Positions 18,117-27,021 of a stretch of 64,000 bases of DNA are shown here, piece after piece; within the stretch, counting starts at the first letter, position 1, and each line of letters opens with the position of its first letter. The stretch lies in NCBI GenBank assembly GCA_946479255.1, contig CAMLFK010000002.1, positions 1 through 64,000 on the forward strand, written 5' to 3'. The notes under the pieces are model-generated. The model had not been told where the DNA came from and ran no database searches. It was given only the letters and a program-made list of their open reading frames with translations. The DNA is from an uncultured Oxalobacteraceae bacterium. GTDB lineage: Bacteria > Pseudomonadota > Gammaproteobacteria > Burkholderiales > Burkholderiaceae. The position numbers were made by a program, and so were the translations under genes.

Positions 18117-19100
18117 TCAGATTATGCCAATACGATCGACCAGGGCCAGGCTTGCGTGCTTGGCTCTAAGCAACTCCGCAAATCCTTGCGGCAACTGCCC
18201 CTCCCAGGCTTTCGGCAGCAGTACCCGGTCCCCGGCCAAGGCAAGTTCGCCGATCAGCGCGCACTTGGGCGCACAGCTGTCGACCGCATCCACCCGGCCC
18301 AGATGCCATGCCGCTGAACAGCCGCTGGCGATGATCCTGCCGCGCGGCAAGAATTCCCTGCCACGGGCGATCCGGTCCGCCATCACCAGGGCCAATTCAT
18401 ACGAATTGCCGTGGAAGCGCGGCTGGCCGAAGCGCACCACCGTGCGCCAGCGGCCCAGGCCGCGCCGGTCGAACTGGCGCGCCGCGGCCAAAGTGCGGCG
18501 TACCGCCAGCTGGCCGGTGAGGTCCAGGTCCGGCGCGGCGATGCTGTCTTCCTCTTCCATGCCGGTGGCATCGAGTGGAAAGACGCTCACTTCGACCCAG
18601 CCCAGGCTGTCGTTGATGCCGCCGCTGTGGAGCGGGAACCATGCGCGCGCCGATCCCACACTGGCACCGGCGTCAGGCTGGCCGCTCAAGGCCCCAAGAT
18701 GGCCAAGTTCACCGCCGAGGATGGTGCCCGGCGGCGCGCCACGCAGCGCATGGCCGTCGATGCGGCCCAGCTGCCAGTGGTCGGACCAGCCATTAGCCGT
18801 CACCGGCCCCGCCGCCTGCCACACGGCGCGCACCATGCGGTCGGCCAGCACGGCGGCCAGCTCCCAGTCGCGGTCGTTGCGAGCCGGTGCACGGTCCATG
18901 CTGATGACCACTTGGTCGCGGCTGTCGAAGACCGCTTCCGTGTGGCGTGCCAGCCGCACCACCTGCTGCATGCGTTCGGCCAGTGCCGGGTCGCCGCCGG
19001 CGCTGCACTTGACGTCGGCGCGTCCGCCGCGCAGCCGGCGCGTAGCCGTCACGGTCAGCACCGTGCCGTCGTCGAGGATGCTGTGCACATGCGCGTTCAT
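18117..19100 (-). CDS. Unknown protein with two internal repeats, weakly Lon-protease-like
   Basis: The 327-residue soluble protein contains two related halves. One has WELAAVLADRMVR ... ANGWSDHWQLGRIDG ... GGELG; the other has YELALVMADRIAR ... ASGCSAAWHLGRVDA ... IGELALAG. The second copy could be laid on the S16 (Lon) proteolytic fold: GNSYELAL in place of the nucleophile loop, GRVDAVDSCAPK in place of the catalytic-Lys segment, then VLLPKAW. The first copy lacks the Ser. This is a hand alignment and may be coincidence. The start overlaps the upstream gene by ATGA. No named family is recognised. Confidence 0.7.
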   Translation of the reverse strand: MNAHVHSILDDGTVLTVTATRRLRGGRADVKCSAGGDPALAERMQQVVRLARHTEAVFDSRDQVVISMDRAPARNDRDWELAAVLADRMVRAVWQAAGPVTANGWSDHWQLGRIDGHALRGAPPGTILGGELGHLGALSGQPDAGASVGSARAWFPLHSGGINDSLGWVEVSVFPLDATGMEEEDSIAAPDLDLTGQLAVRRTLAAARQFDRRGLGRWRTVVRFGQPRFHGNSYELALVMADRIARGREFLPRGRIIASGCSAAWHLGRVDAVDSCAPKCALIGELALAGDRVLLPKAWEGQLPQGFAELLRAKHASLALVDRIGII

Positions 19101-20134
19101 GCCGGCTCTCCATGCGCCCTGCGCCGATCGGCCAGCGCCAGTTCAAGGTTGGCGGCGATGCGGTCCAGTTCATCGAAGAGGCCATCAAGCGCCTCCGGCT
19201 GGGCATACGCTAGCCGCGCCAGCAAGGCCCATGATTCGTCCAGCGTGGCGGCGGCGCGCAGGCTGGCACGCGCGCGCCTGGCCTGCTCGTCCAACGCCAG
19301 CGGCTGGCAGGGAGCGGCCAGGGCCAGGGCCGGCATGGTCCCCGCTTCAAGGCTGGCCAGGTCAAACCGCTGCAACAACGCCTGCTGTTTGCCGAACAGA
19401 CCCTGCCCGCACGGCAAGCCGCCCAGGCGCAGTGCGCACATTACGCTCGGCAGTTCCAGGAACAGCCGGCGCAAGGCCTGGCGGTCGGTGCTGGCATGGT
19501 CCATCTCCGTGCCGCACGCCACTGGCTCGTCGGCGCGGGCAGGCGCGGCGGCACCGGCGGCGCGTTCGCGCAGCATCTGCGCGTAGTCGACCGCATCGCC
19601 CAGATCCACGGGTACGCAGTCGTCCACGGTGATGCCGAAGCGGGTGTACAGCAGCTGGTTAAAGCCGGCGCGGAAGGTGTTCCATTCATCCAGCGAAGTA
19701 CATGGCGCGAGTTCAAGATGACCCTGGGCCAGTTCACGCTGCACGGCCGCCTCGATGGCGGCTTTGACGCCGGCCAGGGTCAGTTCGCCCGCCGCCTCGG
19801 AGACCAGGTAGAGGTCGAAGCGCTGCTGGGCCACGCGCGGATCCGCGGCATCGACGGCGAACGCCGCCCGCAGGCCGATTTCCGGCGCCGCCGCAAAGGG
19901 CACGATGTCGATCCGGTACGGACCCGGGTGAAAACACGCCGCGCTCTCGCCTTCAAGAAGCGCAATGCGCGCGCCGGCATCCACGCGGCGGATGCGCCCG
20001 GCCTGGTCGAACACCACGCCGCAGGCTTGCGCCGGTACCGCCACGCCACCAGGCACGCGCACGGCCACACTCAGCGATCCCAGCATGCTGGTGTCGGCGG
20101 TGGCGGCGCGCGCGCGCCTGAAGAAGCCCATCAT
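19097..20134 (-). CDS. Second SPFH-like protein of the minus block
   Basis: The 345-residue product starts MMGFFRRARAATADTSMLGS; the ATG at 20134 is chosen because it overlaps the preceding stop codon. Residues 15-220 parallel the SPFH region of the protein at 15822: an early strand-rich segment (VPAQACGVVFDQAGRIRRVD), then LTLAGVKAAIEAAVQRELA, then LLYTRFGITVDDCVPVDL. The remainder is helical and Ala/Leu-rich. No membrane helix or zinc ribbon is present. Two SPFH-type proteins in one operon suggest a mixed oligomer. The assignment is by pattern only. Confidence 0.65.
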   Translation of the reverse strand: MMGFFRRARAATADTSMLGSLSVAVRVPGGVAVPAQACGVVFDQAGRIRRVDAGARIALLEGESAACFHPGPYRIDIVPFAAAPEIGLRAAFAVDAADPRVAQQRFDLYLVSEAAGELTLAGVKAAIEAAVQRELAQGHLELAPCTSLDEWNTFRAGFNQLLYTRFGITVDDCVPVDLGDAVDYAQMLRERAAGAAAPARADEPVACGTEMDHASTDRQALRRLFLELPSVMCALRLGGLPCGQGLFGKQQALLQRFDLASLEAGTMPALALAAPCQPLALDEQARRARASLRAAATLDESWALLARLAYAQPEALDGLFDELDRIAANLELALADRRRAHGEPA

Positions 20135-20694
20135 GCCTGTTCGACCTTGAACGATGCGCCGAACAGGTGGAAGTGCGCCGCCGGTGGCGTCTCGAACGGC
20201 CATATCGTTTCGCATTCGCCATCGGCATCGAGGCGGCCCTGCAGGGCAATCGCCCCGCCGCCGTCGACCACGCGCAGCATCGGCTGCTCGCGCATCAGGC
20301 GCGCGGCGAACGGCGCCGCCGCATCCAGCGCGAGGATCACCCGCCAGGTGCCGTCCTGGTCGATGAAGTCCAGGCGCCAATGGCCATCGTCGGTCACCAG
20401 CACGTCCAAAGGCGCATTGCCGGCGGCCGCACGCAGCATGCCCACGCTGCCCTGCCAGTTGTCGTCGTTGGCTGCCCGCTTGCTGGCCTTCATTTCGCCA
20501 CTGAGGACGCGCAGGCGCCGCAGGGTCAGCGGCGACGCTTGCAAGGCGGCCGCTTCAGCCGGCGTCAGGTGCCGGGTAGCGCTCAGGGCGCCGCGCAATA
20601 CGGCGTCGCTCAGTACCAGGTGGTCGCCTTCCTTGCGCGAGCCCAGCAACAGGTTTTCCCGCAGCTTGCGGTCGATCGGGTCGCTCGTGTTCAC
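20131..20694 (-). CDS. Uncharacterised 187-residue protein
   Basis: The start is set at the GTG at 20694 because a perfect AAGGAG sits six bases upstream, inside the end of the preceding gene; the in-frame ATG at 20709 has no such site. The product begins VNTSDPIDRKLRENLLLG and has no signal or membrane segment. Its first half is helical and basic; its second half is strand-rich (HWRLDFIDQDGTWRVILAL, CETIWPFETPP). I recognise no family. It overlaps the next gene by the ATGATG at 20134-20129, so it is translated in a coupled series with the SPFH-like genes. Confidence 0.7.
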   Translation of the reverse strand: MNTSDPIDRKLRENLLLGSRKEGDHLVLSDAVLRGALSATRHLTPAEAAALQASPLTLRRLRVLSGEMKASKRAANDDNWQGSVGMLRAAAGNAPLDVLVTDDGHWRLDFIDQDGTWRVILALDAAAPFAARLMREQPMLRVVDGGGAIALQGRLDADGECETIWPFETPPAAHFHLFGASFKVEQA

Positions 20695-20695
20695 A

Positions 20696-21958
20696 TCATT
20701 CTCCTTCATGGGGCGCTGCCCGCAGCCGTGCGATGGCGGCGTCGCGGCGCTTCCTCAGCGTGGGCAGCGACAGGCCATCGAGCCCTGCCAGCTGCTGCAT
20801 GGTGGGCAGCTCGCCGGTGGCCGGGTCCAGCCATTCGTCGGGATAGGATTCATCCGCGCCGCCCAGCAGTTTCAGATACACGGCAAGCCTGACCGGCAGC
20901 GATTCCCCGGCCAGCATGCGCGCACTCCAGCTGGCGCGGTCCTGCGCCGCGCTTGCCATCCGCATAAAGCTGGGGGGCAGTGAAACCGCGGCGGCGCGCG
21001 CTTCGTCTTCGGGGCCGCGGGCGTCAAAGGGTTCATCAACGCGTAACGCCTCCTCATCATCATCCGGCGCGCTGTCCAGGATCTCGTCGGGGCCCGGATT
21101 GTCGGCCTCACTGACGATGCGCCATAAATCCTCCATCCACCCGGCTGCGTCACCAGCGTCCTGAAGCCAGTCCTGATCGCGGTTGGATGACAATTCTTCG
21201 TAGTCGCCGATCTCGGTCAACATGGCGGCGATCTTGGCCGGCTTGTCTTTCAGCGCGGCGAAACGCTTGGAGCGGGTGTGCAGCGGGCCTGGCGAGCCAT
21301 GCAAAGCCTCCTGCGCCGCGCTCCACGCCAGGAGCCACTCGGCCTTGCAGCCGCTGATCGACTTCATCTGGCGCACTTCGATCGGCATGGCCGTCAGCTC
21401 GCGGCCCAGGATGGCGCCGACCAGTTCGCGCTGGTGCTCCCAGGCGGCGAAAGCCGTGGCGATGGCGGCATAGCTGGTGTCGAGCATGCGATAGGCATAC
21501 ATGCGGTTCGGGCTGCAAGCACGTCCGCAAGCCACCTGGTAGTTATCCGAATCGACTTTGTCGCGCAGGAGCGCGTACATATCGTTGACCTTCTTGCGCA
21601 GGATCGCCTCGCCGCCCGGCCGCGTCCAGAACGCGCCGATGCGCGCATGCTCGCCGCCGACCGCCGCGCACAGGGCAGCCCAGTCCGCAGGCCGCGCCTG
21701 CAGTTCGTACACCAGGCTCAAGGCCAGTTCGAGGGCGCTCTCGCCGTAGCTGTTCGCCGCGGCGCTGGCACGCGCCGAGCCGGACGCCGCGCGCAGGGCC
21801 TCGGCGGTGTGGTCCACATAGTCGGCCAGCGTGGCGTCAGGGCTGTCCAGCAGGCCGGCCGGGTCGATCAGGGCGAACGCACGCAGGGAACAGTGCCCAA
21901 GGAGTTTGCGCACCTGTTCCCAGCCATGTTCCTGATACCGGGTTCCCGGCAGACGCAT
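20696..21958 (-). CDS. Uncharacterised protein with sigma-factor-like C-terminal helix-turn-helix
   Basis: The product has 420 residues from the ATG at 21958 (GGGGAAGG just upstream); in-frame starts at 22009 and 22027 are possible but lack good sites. The body is helical and unrecognised, with a Cys-containing stretch ACGRACSPNRMYAYRML and an acidic linker (DSAPDDDEEALRVDEP). The last 40 residues (MQQLAGLDGLSLPTLRKRRD) resemble the region-4 helix-turn-helix of sigma factors. It could be an operon regulator or a protein-binding adaptor. It follows the PBP gene by about 100 bp on the same strand. Confidence 0.65.
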   Translation of the reverse strand: MRLPGTRYQEHGWEQVRKLLGHCSLRAFALIDPAGLLDSPDATLADYVDHTAEALRAASGSARASAAANSYGESALELALSLVYELQARPADWAALCAAVGGEHARIGAFWTRPGGEAILRKKVNDMYALLRDKVDSDNYQVACGRACSPNRMYAYRMLDTSYAAIATAFAAWEHQRELVGAILGRELTAMPIEVRQMKSISGCKAEWLLAWSAAQEALHGSPGPLHTRSKRFAALKDKPAKIAAMLTEIGDYEELSSNRDQDWLQDAGDAAGWMEDLWRIVSEADNPGPDEILDSAPDDDEEALRVDEPFDARGPEDEARAAAVSLPPSFMRMASAAQDRASWSARMLAGESLPVRLAVYLKLLGGADESYPDEWLDPATGELPTMQQLAGLDGLSLPTLRKRRDAAIARLRAAPHEGE

Positions 21959-22056
21959 ACCTTCCCCGTCCTTGTTGTGGCACGAATGATTTGAATTACC
22001 TTTACACATCAAAATCATGCCATACAACGCTCAAGGGCAAGGCGCGCTTGAAAGCC

Positions 22057-25000
22057 CTATTTACCCCTCTGTTCGGGCTTCGGGGCGGCCATATGGCGCA
22101 GCAGCGCCGCCACCACCGGCGCGACGTGTTCGCCGCCAGTGGCCTCCGAATGGCTGACGAAGGCCGCCACCGCCAGCCGGCGGCGCTGCCCCGGCAGGCT
22201 GCCCGGTTCCAGCCAGCCGGTGAACCAGACGGTCGACAGGCCGGTATCGGTGCTGGGCGAGGTGCCGGTCTTGCCGGACAGGCCGCGGCGCACCTGCGCC
22301 AGGCCGGCGTCGCGAAAGGCGCCGGCGGCGGTGCCCATGTCGACCACGCCCTTGAGGCCCGCACGCACCCGGTCCAGCCGCACGCCGAGCGGCCGCGCCT
22401 CGGGCATTGCTGCCGCGCGCCCGTCCAGTTCCAGCAACAGGCGCGGGGCGATAGCCGTTCCCTGCCCGACCGCGCCGGCCACCAGCGCCATGTGCAAGGG
22501 TGTCGCCTGCATGCGCAGGCCAATGGCCATCTGGCGCAACTCATGGCGGGTGCGCACCGGGTCGATCGCCGCGGGGCTGGTCTGCAATGCGTCCCAGTCC
22601 GACCAGTCGTAATCCTCGGGCAGCAGGCCGCCGTCCAGGCGCAGGGCCTGGCCAAACCCCAGCCGGCGCGCCATCGCCACAATCGGGCGCACGCCATCGA
22701 GCGCATCATCTTGCAGCGGCTGCAGATCGGGCACGCCGCCATCGGCGCGGCCGAGCAGGCTGCGGTCGGACAGTTCCCCCGACCAGGCGAACCAGGTGTT
22801 CAGGCTGTACGTCAGCGCCTGCGCCAGCCCCAGGCGGCCGTCCACCGCGCGCCGGTCCAGGTGCTGGTCCTTGTAGTTGGTGATGTGGGCCAGGCCGGTA
22901 CCGAAGGGATAGGTGGCAGCCGTGGTCTGGAAAGCGAAACCCTTCTGCCGCGCCATGCGATTGATCTCCGCAAGCGGCAGCCCGCCCAGCAGCGCGCCCA
23001 GCCGGGGATCGCGCTGCGCCGCCAGTTCCAGGCCAAGCGCGCTGACGATCTTGAAGGTGGACCCCGGGGCGCGGTGCACGCCGCCGTCATGCTGAAAGGC
23101 GGGCAGGCGCAGCGGACTCCTGGCCGGGTTGGCACGGTCGAAGTCGCGCACCTCGTCCCAGTTGGCCGCGAGGCCGGCCACATTCGCCGGAACCGACCCG
23201 GAATTGGCCGCCGCGAGCACATCGCCGGTCTCCGTGTCGACGATGACCATGCCCGCCTCGCGCCCTGCCGGAGCCGGCCGGCCGCCGCCACAGCGTCGGC
23301 CATCCCACTGGCCACGCCGCATGCCGATGCAGTCCAGGACTTGCTGGGCCGCCGTTTGCAGTCCCAGGTCGAGCGACAGGCGCGCATGGTGCGCCTGGCC
23401 GGCGGACGGCAGGCGCGCCAGCATGCCGGCCACGCTGCCGGTATGCTGCTCGTGCAGGCCAAGCATGGCAGCCAGCCCGGCCTCCGCCGCAGCCTGGGTC
23501 GGCGCGCCGCCACTCCACAACAGGGTGCCGTGGCGGTCGGTCAGCGTAACCGGCTCGGCCGGACCGTGTGCGCTCCTGGCACGCGTGGCCGGCAGCGCGT
23601 GCCAGGCCAGCTTGCCGCCCGCCAGCCGCAAGTGGCGGTATTGCTGGTCGCCCGGCCCGCCGATGGACGCCATGTCCAGCGGCCGTGCGGTCACGCTGAC
23701 AATCCGCCCACCGGCGGGCAAACGCAGTGTCAGCGTTTGGACCGCGTCGTCCGACGGACAGGCTCGCCCCGTGCAGGCAGCGCGCGCGCCGCCCACAAGT
23801 TCGGCGCCGTCGACCGCCAGCAAGCGGCCGGCCAGCATCAGCTCAACCGTCTCACCAGGGCGCGCCAGGGTCAGGGTCAGGCGTGCCGGCTCTCCGGCTG
23901 CGCCAAGCGGCCAGCCGGCTATGCGCAGCCATTCTCCCCAGCCATGCGGGAGCTCGGCGAACAGGCGCGTGCCGGACAGCGGCATTCCGCTCGCCACCGA
24001 GGCCGGCGCCGCACCGACGCTGGCCTGCCACTGGCCCGCCTGGCCCGTCTGTTCACCACGCACACGCCATCCCAGCAGGCGCCGCTCGCTGTTGAAGACC
24101 TCGATCTGGCGGCGCACGTACTGGCCGTCAGCCATGCGGTAGAGTTGTTCGATCAGCTGCTGGGTTTCGGCGTCGAGCGTAAGCGCCCGCCAGCCGGCCA
24201 GCTCGCCCGCCCGCGCAGTGCCCGGCGCCGCACGCCATGCCGCCAGGTCGCGCGGCACCACCTCGACCAGGCCCCCACTGCCAAGGCGAACCAGCCCGCG
24301 TGCCTGCAAGGTATTGAACAAGGCCTGATCTTCCAGTTTGACCGGAGCCTGCGCTGGAACGGTATAGGAACCAGGCGGCAGCAGCACGCTCACCGGCTCG
24401 CCCATGTCCGGGTAGGCGGTGACCTTCGCACTGGCCGAAGCGGCGGTCCCGCTGCGCAGCAGCTGAACCACCAGCTCGCCGGCCCGCGCGCACGCATTGC
24501 TTGGGCGCCGTTGAAGGTGCAGCGCCCCACCCGGCCAGACCAGCCATCCGGCGCGCCGCATGCTGTGCGCATCGGCGCTGTCGCTGGCCCAGCGGGCCTG
24601 CTGAGCGCCACCTTCCCAGCGCACCTTCAAGAGACCACTGACGCTGCCGCTGACCAGTATGCGCGGCAGCCCTGGCGAATCGGGCCCGGCCAGCGCCACA
24701 TTGTGCAGGGCCACCTGGCCTGGCTGCGCCAGGCGCGCAACATCCTCGAAGCGGTAGCCGATCCTTAGCGGCGCAAGCCTGGACGTGGTCCGCGACTGGT
24801 CCTGCAGCTGGGTGCACAGGTTGATCCGCACCGGCGCGTCGCCGTGCATGCCGCTGGCAATGACCAGGGTCGCGCCCGGATGGGTCGACACCGTCACGCC
24901 CGGCCCTGTGGGCACTTCGAAGCTGGCGCCCGGCAGCACAGCATGGAATGCGTCGGCGGCGCCGGCTCCCGCAGCGCTGCCGCCGATGTGGCGAGCGTGG

Positions 25001-25170
25001 GCGGCGATCAGCACCGCACCGATCACCGCCGCCAGCAGGCCGGCCACGGGAATGGCCATGCCGAGCCGGAAGCGCGCGCAAGCGCCGTGGCGCAAGTTGC
25101 GCGCACGCCGCCACGCCACGCGCCGTTCGGCAATGCTGCTTAACATCCTGTCAATCCACCCTCGCATCAT
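22057..25170 (-). CDS. Transpeptidase-type penicillin-binding protein with large unknown N-terminal region
   Basis: The 1037-residue protein has a short basic cytoplasmic tail and one membrane anchor (about 37-57). About 520 residues of strand-rich extracytoplasmic sequence follow with no recognisable GT51 or class B dimerisation domain. The C-terminal transpeptidase domain has all active-site motifs: S704-T-F-K, S789-L-N and K967-T-G. It is therefore a class B-like PBP of unusual size. The ATG at 25170 has GGGAGG upstream. Its expected partner is the SEDS protein at 4652, which also carries a large unique N-terminal region. It opens the minus block. Confidence 0.9.
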   Translation of the reverse strand: MMRGWIDRMLSSIAERRVAWRRARNLRHGACARFRLGMAIPVAGLLAAVIGAVLIAAHARHIGGSAAGAGAADAFHAVLPGASFEVPTGPGVTVSTHPGATLVIASGMHGDAPVRINLCTQLQDQSRTTSRLAPLRIGYRFEDVARLAQPGQVALHNVALAGPDSPGLPRILVSGSVSGLLKVRWEGGAQQARWASDSADAHSMRRAGWLVWPGGALHLQRRPSNACARAGELVVQLLRSGTAASASAKVTAYPDMGEPVSVLLPPGSYTVPAQAPVKLEDQALFNTLQARGLVRLGSGGLVEVVPRDLAAWRAAPGTARAGELAGWRALTLDAETQQLIEQLYRMADGQYVRRQIEVFNSERRLLGWRVRGEQTGQAGQWQASVGAAPASVASGMPLSGTRLFAELPHGWGEWLRIAGWPLGAAGEPARLTLTLARPGETVELMLAGRLLAVDGAELVGGARAACTGRACPSDDAVQTLTLRLPAGGRIVSVTARPLDMASIGGPGDQQYRHLRLAGGKLAWHALPATRARSAHGPAEPVTLTDRHGTLLWSGGAPTQAAAEAGLAAMLGLHEQHTGSVAGMLARLPSAGQAHHARLSLDLGLQTAAQQVLDCIGMRRGQWDGRRCGGGRPAPAGREAGMVIVDTETGDVLAAANSGSVPANVAGLAANWDEVRDFDRANPARSPLRLPAFQHDGGVHRAPGSTFKIVSALGLELAAQRDPRLGALLGGLPLAEINRMARQKGFAFQTTAATYPFGTGLAHITNYKDQHLDRRAVDGRLGLAQALTYSLNTWFAWSGELSDRSLLGRADGGVPDLQPLQDDALDGVRPIVAMARRLGFGQALRLDGGLLPEDYDWSDWDALQTSPAAIDPVRTRHELRQMAIGLRMQATPLHMALVAGAVGQGTAIAPRLLLELDGRAAAMPEARPLGVRLDRVRAGLKGVVDMGTAAGAFRDAGLAQVRRGLSGKTGTSPSTDTGLSTVWFTGWLEPGSLPGQRRRLAVAAFVSHSEATGGEHVAPVVAALLRHMAAPKPEQRGK

Positions 25171-25348
25171 TTTTCCTCCCACGGCGGCTCCTAGCGGGGG
25201 GCGGCGCAAAAGCAGGCCAGGTGACATCCGGCCCCGCTTTTCGACGGGTCGCGGCGTCAAAACAACCTCCCGTCGCAAGCTGGTGGATGCGGCGCGTGGG
25301 GATGGCTAAAGTGGCTCCATCGACAACCCGCATTTGAAAGGAAATACC

Positions 25349-25588
25349 ATGAACATCCTGAAAAATATGGAAGCCGTTTTCATCTCCGCCGCAGCGATTG
25401 CCTGCACCAGCATGTACCTGCTCGGCAGTGCGCCAGTAGCCCATGCGACGACACAAACGGCAGCGCCGGCCGTGCCGATGCAGGTCGTGGTGGTCAGCGC
25501 CAAGCGCATGACGCCCGACGAAAAGCTGCAATCGATGCTGGAAGAACGTCAGCTGGCACAGGCACGCAGCGCCAGCAACCGTGGTTGA
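25349..25588 (+). CDS. Small exported protein of unknown function
   Basis: The 79-residue product begins MNILKNMEAVFISAAAIACT, a hydrophobic leader that probably acts as a signal peptide ending near HAT. The short mature part contains VVVVSAKRMTPDEKLQSMLE and is charged and helical at the end. AAAGGAAA precedes the ATG at 25349. It is divergent from the PBP gene and has about 180 bp upstream for two promoters. I recognise no family. Confidence 0.7.
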   Translation: MNILKNMEAVFISAAAIACTSMYLLGSAPVAHATTQTAAPAVPMQVVVVSAKRMTPDEKLQSMLEERQLAQARSASNRG

Positions 25589-25748
25589 GATGATGGCCAT
25601 TGCGTGCGTGCCAAGGCGCGTAGTTGTTACTGACTTGTACGTGAATCGGCAGATTCTGTGTCAATTGTAAGGACGTGAATCAGTGCTCCAAACCTGCCCG
25701 CGGCCCCGGTATATTTGAACCGTAGCAGATCAAACAGGAGACCTGATC

Positions 25749-26270
25749 ATGAAACGAGCACTCAGCATTGCAGCATTGATGATTACCGGCGCGGCCGCAC
25801 TGCTGCCGCTCACCGCCAGCGCCGACAGCCTGCGCGTGTACATCGGTTCGGAGCCGCCGGCGGCCCGCTACGAGCGCGTGCCGCCACCGCGCCACGGTTA
25901 TGTCTGGGCGCCGGGCTACTGGAACTGGGAGCACAACCGCCACGCCTGGCGCCCCGGCCACTGGGAACGGGCGCGCGAGGGCTATCACTACCGCCGCCAC
26001 GAATGGCAACGCGGGCGTGATGGATATTACCTGGCCCAGGACGGTTGGGAGCCGGTCTACCAGGGCGGCTACAGCCACCGGCGCGACCGGGATGAGCGCT
26101 ACCGCGGCCGTGACCGGAACCGGCGTGACCTCGACCGTGACGGCGTGCCGGATGCCTACGACCGTGACCTCGACAACGACGGCGTGAGCAACCGCTACGA
26201 CCGTGACCGCGACGGCGATGGTGTGCGCAACGATCGCGACGACCGGCCGGATAACCGCTACCGCGACTAA
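25749..26270 (+). CDS. Secreted protein with WxPGxW repeats and calcium-binding-like Asp repeats
   Basis: The 173-residue product has a signal peptide (to about residue 25, TASADS). A Trp/Tyr-rich region carries the YVWAPGYWNW and WRPGHWER motifs of the YXWQ/BcpO-type envelope proteins. The last 45 residues are thrombospondin type 3-like Asp-rich repeats (DRDGVPDAYDRDLDNDGVSN, DRDGDGVRND), which in known proteins bind calcium. AGGAG lies upstream of the ATG. It is probably an outer-surface protein. The gene stands alone; the following RNase H gene starts 25 bp later and could be co-transcribed. Confidence 0.82.
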   Translation: MKRALSIAALMITGAAALLPLTASADSLRVYIGSEPPAARYERVPPPRHGYVWAPGYWNWEHNRHAWRPGHWERAREGYHYRRHEWQRGRDGYYLAQDGWEPVYQGGYSHRRDRDERYRGRDRNRRDLDRDGVPDAYDRDLDNDGVSNRYDRDRDGDGVRNDRDDRPDNRYRD

Positions 26271-26295
26271 GCGGCGCTTGCGGTATGCTGGACGG

Positions 26296-26973
26296 ATGAT
26301 CGAATACAGCGAACTGCTTGCCGCAGCTTACAACACCGAACGCACCGCCAGCCGCCGCCTGGCGCTGCGTTCCGGGTTATCGGAAGAACATGAATTGCGC
26401 GCCGTGCTGACCCAGAAGGCCGGCGCGGCGGGCCTGGCCCAGTTGCTGCTTGAGCGCGCCGCCGACCGTGCCGCCGCAGTAGGCCGCGACAGCGCACGCC
26501 AGGCACGGCGCGAAGCCGTTCGCATGGCGCACCGCGAGCGCCATACGCCACCGGCCAGCGCATGGCGCGCCTGGTTCGACGGCTCGGCGCGCCCCAACCC
26601 CGGGCACTGCAGCATCGGCGCCGTCCTTGCCGGCCCGGCGGGCGAGCGCATCGAAATCTCCAGCGATATCGGCTACGGCAACAGCAGCGAGGCCGAATAC
26701 CGCGCACTGATCGCCGTACTGGAGGCGGCGGTGCGGGCCGGCGCCCACGACCTCGCCATTCACGGCGACAGCCGGGTGGTGATCGATGACGTCATCGGCC
26801 CTGATGCCGACGCGGCGCCTTCGCTGGCGATGTTCCGTGCCCAGGCCATCACGCTGCTCGGGCAAATTGACAAGGCCAGCCTGCATTGGGTACCGCGCCA
26901 CAAGAACGGCGCGGCTGATGCGCTGTCGCAGCATCGCTGCCAGGATGCCAAAAATATCACTGATGTCACATAG
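26296..26973 (+). CDS. Ribonuclease HI-family protein
   Basis: The 225-residue protein has a helical N-terminal part (about 1-90) that includes LRSGLSEEHELRAVL, followed by an RNase H fold. The four acidic catalytic positions are visible: WFDGSARPNPG, SSEAEYRAL, IHGDSRVVID and the C-terminal GAADALS. This is the two-domain RNase HI-like class also found in plants and bacteria, not the standard RnhA of about 150 residues. It should cleave RNA in RNA:DNA hybrids. The ATG at 26296 is chosen because the N-terminal extension encoded before it reads as shadow of the upstream gene. Confidence 0.85.
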   Translation: MIEYSELLAAAYNTERTASRRLALRSGLSEEHELRAVLTQKAGAAGLAQLLLERAADRAAAVGRDSARQARREAVRMAHRERHTPPASAWRAWFDGSARPNPGHCSIGAVLAGPAGERIEISSDIGYGNSSEAEYRALIAVLEAAVRAGAHDLAIHGDSRVVIDDVIGPDADAAPSLAMFRAQAITLLGQIDKASLHWVPRHKNGAADALSQHRCQDAKNITDVT

Positions 26974-27021
26974 GCCACGGTAACACGGTAAGATGTGCGC
27001 TTCCCCTTATCGGCGCACCTC

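Noticed and set aside
21991..24768. A 925-codon plus-strand frame antisense to the PBP gene
   Set aside because: It is a mirror of the PBP codon bias, rich in Arg, Ala and Gln, with no domain and no start signal.
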